From an uncultured Lachnospiraceae bacterium (GTDB lineage: Bacteria; Bacillota; Clostridia; Lachnospirales; Lachnospiraceae): a DNA stretch of 64,000 bases. A model generated the notes under the pieces. The model did no database searches, was not told the origin of the DNA, and saw only the letters and a list, made by a program, of their open reading frames with translations. The DNA lies in contig CAJUEW010000001.1 of assembly GCA_910585465.1 (NCBI GenBank), positions 124,001-188,000 on the forward strand. Direction: 5' to 3'. Below are positions 59,845 to 64,000 of the stretch, piece by piece (position 1 is the stretch's first letter; the number at the start of each line of letters is the position of its first letter). A program made the translations under genes and the position numbers.

Positions 59845-60522
59845 CTATGCTTTTGGATACTCCGTGCACAGATAGCGATAGGGCTTCTCGTCCTCTTCAA
59901 TCTCCGGAAATCTGCCGATGGGCTCATAAAAACGGTTGTCGTTCTCATCGTCATTGCACATGGAAACCTCGCCTAACAGCACGGAGCCGCCTTCCTTTGG
60001 CACCTGAAAATCATGGTACAGATACTGGGTAATCGTAATGCTCTCGCCGGGGGAAAGCTTTATCTTCGTTCCTGCCGGAACTACTCTTTTCACTCCGTCC
60101 GTCACAACCGTCACGTCCGTATCCAGCATGCTTCCGTCCTCCGCTCCATTGTAAACAGTAATATAAATGTCGTTGCCGCCCCGGTTGATAATGTCCTCCA
60201 TCTTGCTCCAATGATAATGCATGGGAGAGGTCTGTCCCGGATAGAGCATCAGAAGCTTTTCTGCATAAGGCTTTTTATAAGCCGGATTTTTCAGATTGCC
60301 GTTGCGGATGGTAATCAGCGCAAATCCTACCTGGTCAAATTTTCCAAGTCCATAATCTGTAATATCCCAGCCCAGCATATTGTCCCGGATCTCATCGCAT
60401 TCCGGACCTTTTTCCGCCCAATCCTCCGGCGTCCAGCCGCAGAACGGCGGAATTTCAAACCGGTGCTCCCTGATCAGCGCCTCCATGTCCCTGATAACCT
60501 GATTGATTCTTGAACGTTTCAT
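59845..60522 (-). CDS. D-lyxose/D-mannose ketol-isomerase (cupin)
   Basis: 225-residue cupin-fold isomerase. It aligns with D-lyxose isomerases through INQVIRDMEALIREHRFEIP, FCGWTPEDW, LGWDITDYGLGKF and KPYAEKLLMLYPGQTSPMHY. The metal ligands are in MHYHWSKMEDIINRGG (two histidines and a glutamate) and a later histidine in QYLYHDF. Family members interconvert D-lyxose with D-xylulose and D-mannose with D-fructose. ATG 60522 follows AGGAGG by ten bases; a longer reading from 60570 runs into the promoter region. It is the first gene of the kinase-ABC-sensor operon. Confidence 0.92.
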   Translation of the reverse strand: MKRSRINQVIRDMEALIREHRFEIPPFCGWTPEDWAEKGPECDEIRDNMLGWDITDYGLGKFDQVGFALITIRNGNLKNPAYKKPYAEKLLMLYPGQTSPMHYHWSKMEDIINRGGNDIYITVYNGAEDGSMLDTDVTVVTDGVKRVVPAGTKIKLSPGESITITQYLYHDFQVPKEGGSVLLGEVSMCNDDENDNRFYEPIGRFPEIEEDEKPYRYLCTEYPKA

Positions 60523-60583
60523 TTTGCAAAATCCTCCTTCTTGATTATAAATACATTGCAAGTCCTGCATTTGTATGTTACTA

Positions 60584-60611
60584 ATAATAGTACAATAAAA
60601 AATAATTGCAA
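60584..60611 (-). promoter_or_regulatory. Promoter of the lyxose-isomerase operon (TTGCAA-N16-TATTAT)
   Basis: Minus-strand TTGCAA (60611-60606) and TATTAT (60589-60584), 16 bases apart, lie in the divergent gap with the aldo/keto reductase gene. The expected leader is about 55 nt. Confidence 0.5.
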
Positions 60612-60632
60612 ATCTTTTTTAAGGAGTGTTGT

Positions 60633-61658
60633 ATGATGGTAAATGTACGTCTGGGAAAAACAGATATCACCGTAAACAAAAACGGGTTCGGGGCGCTGCC
60701 TATTCAGAGGATTTCTGTGAAGGACGCCGTCTATCTGCTTCATAAGGCATATGACGGAGGAATTAATTTTTATGATACTGCCCGTATGTATACGGACAGC
60801 GAGGAAAAATTAGGCGCTGCCTTTTCTGAGCGGAGAAGCCGGATAAAGATATCCTCCAAGACCGGGGCAAACAATACAGAGGCTTTCTGGAAGGATCTGG
60901 AAACTACCCTGCGCAGCTTAAAAACAGATTATCTGGATATTTACCAGTTTCACAATCCGGCCTTCTGTCCGGAGCCGGGCGATGAAAGCGGGCTTTATGA
61001 TGCGGCTCTGGAGGCTAAGCGGAAGGGAATGATTTTACATATCGGCATTACCAACCACCGCCTGAATGTAGCCCAGAAAGCCATTGACAGCGGACTTTAT
61101 GAGACACTCCAGTTCCCGTTCTGCTATCTGTCCGGCGAGCCGGAGCTGAAGCTTCTGGAAGGGTGTAAAAAACAGGATATGGGATTTTTATCCATGAAGG
61201 CGCTGTCGGGCGGACTGATTACCAACGCCGCGGCCGCCTATGCATTCCAGGCTCAGTTTCCGGAAGCCCTGCCTTTATGGGGAGTCCAGAGGGAAAGCGA
61301 GCTGGATCAGTTTCTGGATTTCGTGAAAAATCCGCCTGTTATGAACGAGGAGCTTTCCGCTGTAATTGAAAGGGACCGCACGGAGCTGTTAGGCGAATTC
61401 TGCCGCGGCTGCGGATATTGTATGCCGTGTCCGGCCGGAATTGAGATCAACAACTGCGCCCGTATGTCCCTGCTCCTGCGCCGTTCTCCGGCCGCTCCTT
61501 ATCTGACTCCCCAGTGGCGGGAAAAGATGAAAAAAATTGAAGACTGCAAACATTGTGAGTCATGTAAGAAAAAATGTCCGTACGGGCTGGACACCCCGGA
61601 GCTTCTGAAACGGAATTATGAGGATTATAAGGAGATTCTGGCTGGGAAAGAATTCTAA
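60633..61658 (+). CDS. Aldo/keto reductase with C-terminal 4Fe-4S domain
   Basis: 341 residues. The TIM-barrel part has the catalytic aspartate and tyrosine in FYDTARMYTDSEEKLG, a lysine in SSKTGAN and a histidine in YQFHNPAF. The C-terminus carries two cysteine clusters, CRGCGYCMPCPAGIEINNC and CKHCESCKKKCPYGLDTP, that form ferredoxin-type iron-sulfur sites. This architecture is frequent in anaerobic Clostridia, where electrons may come from ferredoxin instead of NADPH. ATG 60633 follows AAGGAG by eight bases. It is divergent from the lyxose-isomerase operon, but no functional link is shown. Confidence 0.93.
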   Translation: MMVNVRLGKTDITVNKNGFGALPIQRISVKDAVYLLHKAYDGGINFYDTARMYTDSEEKLGAAFSERRSRIKISSKTGANNTEAFWKDLETTLRSLKTDYLDIYQFHNPAFCPEPGDESGLYDAALEAKRKGMILHIGITNHRLNVAQKAIDSGLYETLQFPFCYLSGEPELKLLEGCKKQDMGFLSMKALSGGLITNAAAAYAFQAQFPEALPLWGVQRESELDQFLDFVKNPPVMNEELSAVIERDRTELLGEFCRGCGYCMPCPAGIEINNCARMSLLLRRSPAAPYLTPQWREKMKKIEDCKHCESCKKKCPYGLDTPELLKRNYEDYKEILAGKEF

Positions 61659-61682
61659 GCCGCGTTAAGCTCTAAAACAGAC

Positions 61683-61724
61683 GGCTGCCCATGCAGATCT
61701 GCAGTCTGCATGGCGGCAGCTTTT
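61683..61724 (+). terminator. Terminator of the aldo/keto reductase gene
   Basis: GCTGCC-CATGCAGA (61684-61697) pairs with TCTGCATG-GCGGCAGC (61705-61720), and TTTT follows on the plus strand. The opposite strand also shows a short T run, so it may serve the convergent mscS gene too. Confidence 0.8.
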
Positions 61725-61763
61725 AAGCCCGGAATCAAATATACGCCAACGCTGCGGATTCCT

Positions 61764-62555
61764 TCAGATTGATTCTTGTTCTCCGGTATATACAGTGACT
61801 GTCTGATAGGGTATCTCTATTCCGCTCTTCCGGAACTCCTCCACAAGCTGAATCCGGATATCGCTGCATGCCTGAAAACTGTCGTCGAGAGTTTTCGTCC
61901 ATATGGTTGTTTTCAGAATCACCCCGTCCGCCGAATAGCCTTTTACGAAAACCTTATTTTTTTCTGTGTTTAAAGTCATCTCATTTTCCACACATATTTT
62001 CTGCATAATACTCATTGCTCCTTTGATATCCGAACCATAAGCAATGGCGATCTCCAGAAAATTTCCGATATCCGCCGTAAAATTCGTGTTTGTAATAACG
62101 GCCATGTCCATGACGGAGTTGGGAACAATGCAGCTCTCCCCATTATACTGACTGATAATCGTATGCCGTATCGTAATGTCTTTTACAATTCCTTCCGCGA
62201 TAATATTGCCGCCCTGGACTACCTTTATTTTATCATTCACGTTGTAAGGCTTTGAAACAGATAAGGAGAAACCGCTGATCACATTGGACAATGCCTGCTG
62301 GGCCGCGAAGGTGGCGATTGCCACAATCAAAGAACCGCTCTGGAGCAGGGCCGTGCTTAGATCCTTCGTCACCTCAAACTGCTGGGCAAGGGTGTATATC
62401 ATAATAACGGTAATCAATACATTGATCATGCTGTTAAAAAATCTCAGATGCATGGCCTGGTTCTTTTTTGACAGCATTTTAAAAATCAGATTCACCACCT
62501 GGCTTAAAAATAATTCAGCAATGATAAATATACCTATTTTTAAGAAACTGCTCAT
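61764..62555 (-). CDS. Small-conductance mechanosensitive channel, MscS family
   Basis: 263-residue membrane channel that opens under turgor to release solutes. Three N-terminal helices are visible; the pore helix is the alanine/glycine-rich SGSLIVAIATFAAQQALSNVISGF. The cytoplasmic beta domain follows with YNVNDKIKVVQGGNIIAEGIV and SCIVPNSVMDMAVITN. The length is normal for YkuT/MscS-type proteins. ATG 62555 has AAAGGAT upstream, and a promoter lies at 62658-62630. Confidence 0.93.
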   Translation of the reverse strand: MSSFLKIGIFIIAELFLSQVVNLIFKMLSKKNQAMHLRFFNSMINVLITVIMIYTLAQQFEVTKDLSTALLQSGSLIVAIATFAAQQALSNVISGFSLSVSKPYNVNDKIKVVQGGNIIAEGIVKDITIRHTIISQYNGESCIVPNSVMDMAVITNTNFTADIGNFLEIAIAYGSDIKGAMSIMQKICVENEMTLNTEKNKVFVKGYSADGVILKTTIWTKTLDDSFQACSDIRIQLVEEFRKSGIEIPYQTVTVYTGEQESI

Positions 62556-62629
62556 ATCCTTTCCTCTCTTCCTTCTCCGGCGGCACTTTTTTCACCGCCC
62601 TGAGTGATTCTTTTCTACCATTAATCATA

Positions 62630-62658
62630 AGTATATGCGCCGCCGGTATAATAATCAA
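62630..62658 (-). promoter_or_regulatory. mscS promoter (TTGATT-N17-TATACT)
   Basis: TTGATT (62658-62653), 17 bases and TATACT (62635-62630) lie about 75 bases before the mscS start. Confidence 0.6.
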
Positions 62659-62718
62659 CAGAATCATTCCCTTTTATAAACCGTCTCTTCTTCGCCTGCC
62701 GCCCAGTCTGCTCCGCAT

Positions 62719-62780
62719 AAAAGCAGGCATCCCGGGACTTATGGATACAGAATATCCGGCTGCCCTCAATGCCTGCTTTT
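62719..62780 (-). terminator. Terminator of gltD
   Basis: AAAAGCAGGCAT and ATGCCTGCTTTT (62719-62730 with 62769-62780) are perfect complements separated by a 38-base loop. The hairpin starts about 20 bases beyond the gltD stop codon. T runs lie on both strands. Confidence 0.7.
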
Positions 62781-62798
62781 TTTATAACCTGATATGAT

Positions 62799-64000
62799 TT
62801 ACAGATTTGTATATCCCATCAGCGCTTCATCCACTTCCCTTGCCGCGTCCCGGCCTTCCCGGATAGCGCGCACCACCAGAGACTGTCCCATATGCATATC
62901 TCCGGCAGTAAATACATGCGGGATGTTTGTGGCATGTTTTCCGGCTTCGGTAGCCACGTTGGTTCTGTTGTCTGTATTTACGCCGAATGCCTTAGTTACG
63001 TAATCCTGACTTCCCAGAAATCCGGCTGCAATCAGCACCAGCTCCACATCCAGCACAAATTCGCTGCCTTCCACCGGAACCATCGCCATGCGTCCGCTCT
63101 TCTCGTCCTTCCTGCTCTCCAGCTTCACAATCTTTGCCTGTTTCACATTACCGTTTTTGTCTTTTATAAATTCCTGGACCGTAGTCTGATAGATCCGCGG
63201 ATCATGGCCGAATTTGGCAATAGCCTCCTGCTGTCCGTAGTCGGTCTTGCACACTCTGGGCCATACAGGCCACGGATTATTCTCCGCTCTCGTATCCGGA
63301 AGCTTCGGCATCATCTCAAGCTGGGTCACAGATTTACAGCCCAGACGGATGGCGGTTCCCACACAGTCGTTTCCGGTATCTCCTCCGCCGATAACAAGCA
63401 CATTTTTTCCCTCTGCCGGAATAAATTTTTTATCCGCAAAATTGGAGTCTAAAAGGCTCTTTGTGGTTGCCGTCAGAAAATCCACTGCAAAATAAATGCC
63501 TTTTGCATCCCGGCCCGGCACTTTGATATCTCTGGGGTTTGCCGCGCCGCAGCAGAGAATCACCTTGTCATATTCTTTTAAAAGCTGAGCTGCCTTAATG
63601 TCCGCGCCAACATTACAGCCCGTGACAAAGGTAATCCCCTCCTCCTTCATAATATCAACCTTGCGGTCAATGATATGCTTCTCCAGCTTCATATTCGGAA
63701 TGCCGTAGCGGAGCAGCCCTCCTACCCGGTCATTTCTCTCATAGACGGTTACTGAATGGCCCCGGCGGTTCAGCTGGTCGGCCGCCGCCAGGCCGGAAGG
63801 ACCGGAACCTACGACTGCCACCCTTTTGCCTGTGCGCACCTTCGGCGGCCTTGCATGGGCATAGCCCATTTTATATGCATGTTCAATGATCGCCAGCTCG
63901 TTCCCCTTTGTTCCCACCGGATCTCCGTTTAAATTGCAGGTACATGCAGCCTCGCACAGTCCCGGACATACCCGCCCGGTAAATTCCGGGAAATTGCTCG
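62799..64000 (-). CDS. gltD: Glutamate synthase small subunit (FAD/NAD(P)H-binding), 5' part missing
   Basis: C-terminal 400 codons of the GltD-type subunit that passes electrons from NAD(P)H to the glutamate synthase large subunit; the gene runs past the right edge. The visible part begins with the iron-sulfur cysteines CPGLCEAACTCN, then NGDPVGTKGNELAIIEHA, the FAD motif VAVVGSGPSGLAAADQLNRRG, GGLLRYGIPNMKLEK, the NAD(P) motif VLVIGGGDTGNDCVGTAIRLG and the closing TAGDMHMGQSLVVRAIREGR. The frame stays open to base 64000, so an apparent start at 63917 (GTG) is internal. Confidence 0.95.
   Translation of the reverse strand, partial: SNFPEFTGRVCPGLCEAACTCNLNGDPVGTKGNELAIIEHAYKMGYAHARPPKVRTGKRVAVVGSGPSGLAAADQLNRRGHSVTVYERNDRVGGLLRYGIPNMKLEKHIIDRKVDIMKEEGITFVTGCNVGADIKAAQLLKEYDKVILCCGAANPRDIKVPGRDAKGIYFAVDFLTATTKSLLDSNFADKKFIPAEGKNVLVIGGGDTGNDCVGTAIRLGCKSVTQLEMMPKLPDTRAENNPWPVWPRVCKTDYGQQEAIAKFGHDPRIYQTTVQEFIKDKNGNVKQAKIVKLESRKDEKSGRMAMVPVEGSEFVLDVELVLIAAGFLGSQDYVTKAFGVNTDNRTNVATEAGKHATNIPHVFTAGDMHMGQSLVVRAIREGRDAAREVDEALMGYTNL

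Overview
The window reads as chromosome of a Gram-positive anaerobe of the Lachnospiraceae (Clostridium cluster XIVa) type. The evidence is strong AGGAGG Shine-Dalgarno sites, frequent TTG and GTG starts, a rimP-nusA-ylxR-ylxQ-infB-rbfA-nrnA-truB-ribF operon, TRAP and RbsABC-type transporters with lipoprotein binding proteins, and a ferredoxin-tailed aldo/keto reductase. This placement is inference from gene content. No tRNA, rRNA, insertion sequence, prophage or CRISPR array was seen.

Layout. 1-0.9 kb: rpsO and the 5' part of pnp (minus). 1.0-6.6 kb: a TRAP transporter operon with an amidohydrolase, under a LacI-type regulator. 6.7-10.9 kb: an NlpC/P60 cell-wall hydrolase and a copA-csoR copper-efflux operon whose ATPase carries a fused C-terminal CopZ domain. 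11-12.7 kb: a Na/Pi-cotransporter-PhoU protein. 12.8-21.1 kb: the transcription/translation operon rimP to ribF. 21.2-33.1 kb: a PrpR-like regulator and a nine-gene catabolic operon (DUF1537 kinase, Fe-ADH, DHDPS-like aldolase, PdxA2, 2-hydroxyacid dehydrogenase, TRAP PQM, amidohydrolase). 33.2-39.1 kb: a malic-enzyme gene remnant, an EamA exporter, a YhdT/SSS symporter pair with a YtcJ-like amidohydrolase, and a divergent PucR regulator. 39.2-49.3 kb: malic enzyme, MATE exporter, PHP phosphatase, pheA, folC, a chemoreceptor, a small CmpB-type membrane protein and pyrBI. 49.3-60.6 kb: an AI-2E-type permease and a D-lyxose-isomerase/PfkB-kinase/RbsABC-like operon that ends in a binding protein-histidine kinase-response regulator-binding protein sensory block. 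60.6-64 kb: an aldo/keto reductase, an MscS channel and the 3' part of gltD.

How it fits together. Three separate modules each pair a secondary transporter with an amidohydrolase of a different subfamily and a regulator of a different class (LacI, PrpR-like, PucR). This suggests a gut scavenger of small acidic or amide-containing compounds. The 32.8-23.2 kb operon most resembles four-carbon acid-sugar (threonate/erythronate) catabolism, but it has extra enzymes that the known scheme does not use. The 60.5-50.7 kb operon couples a pentose/hexose uptake and isomerisation route to what looks like a three-component sugar sensor.

All functions are read from motifs and context. Promoters and operators are sequence matches only.
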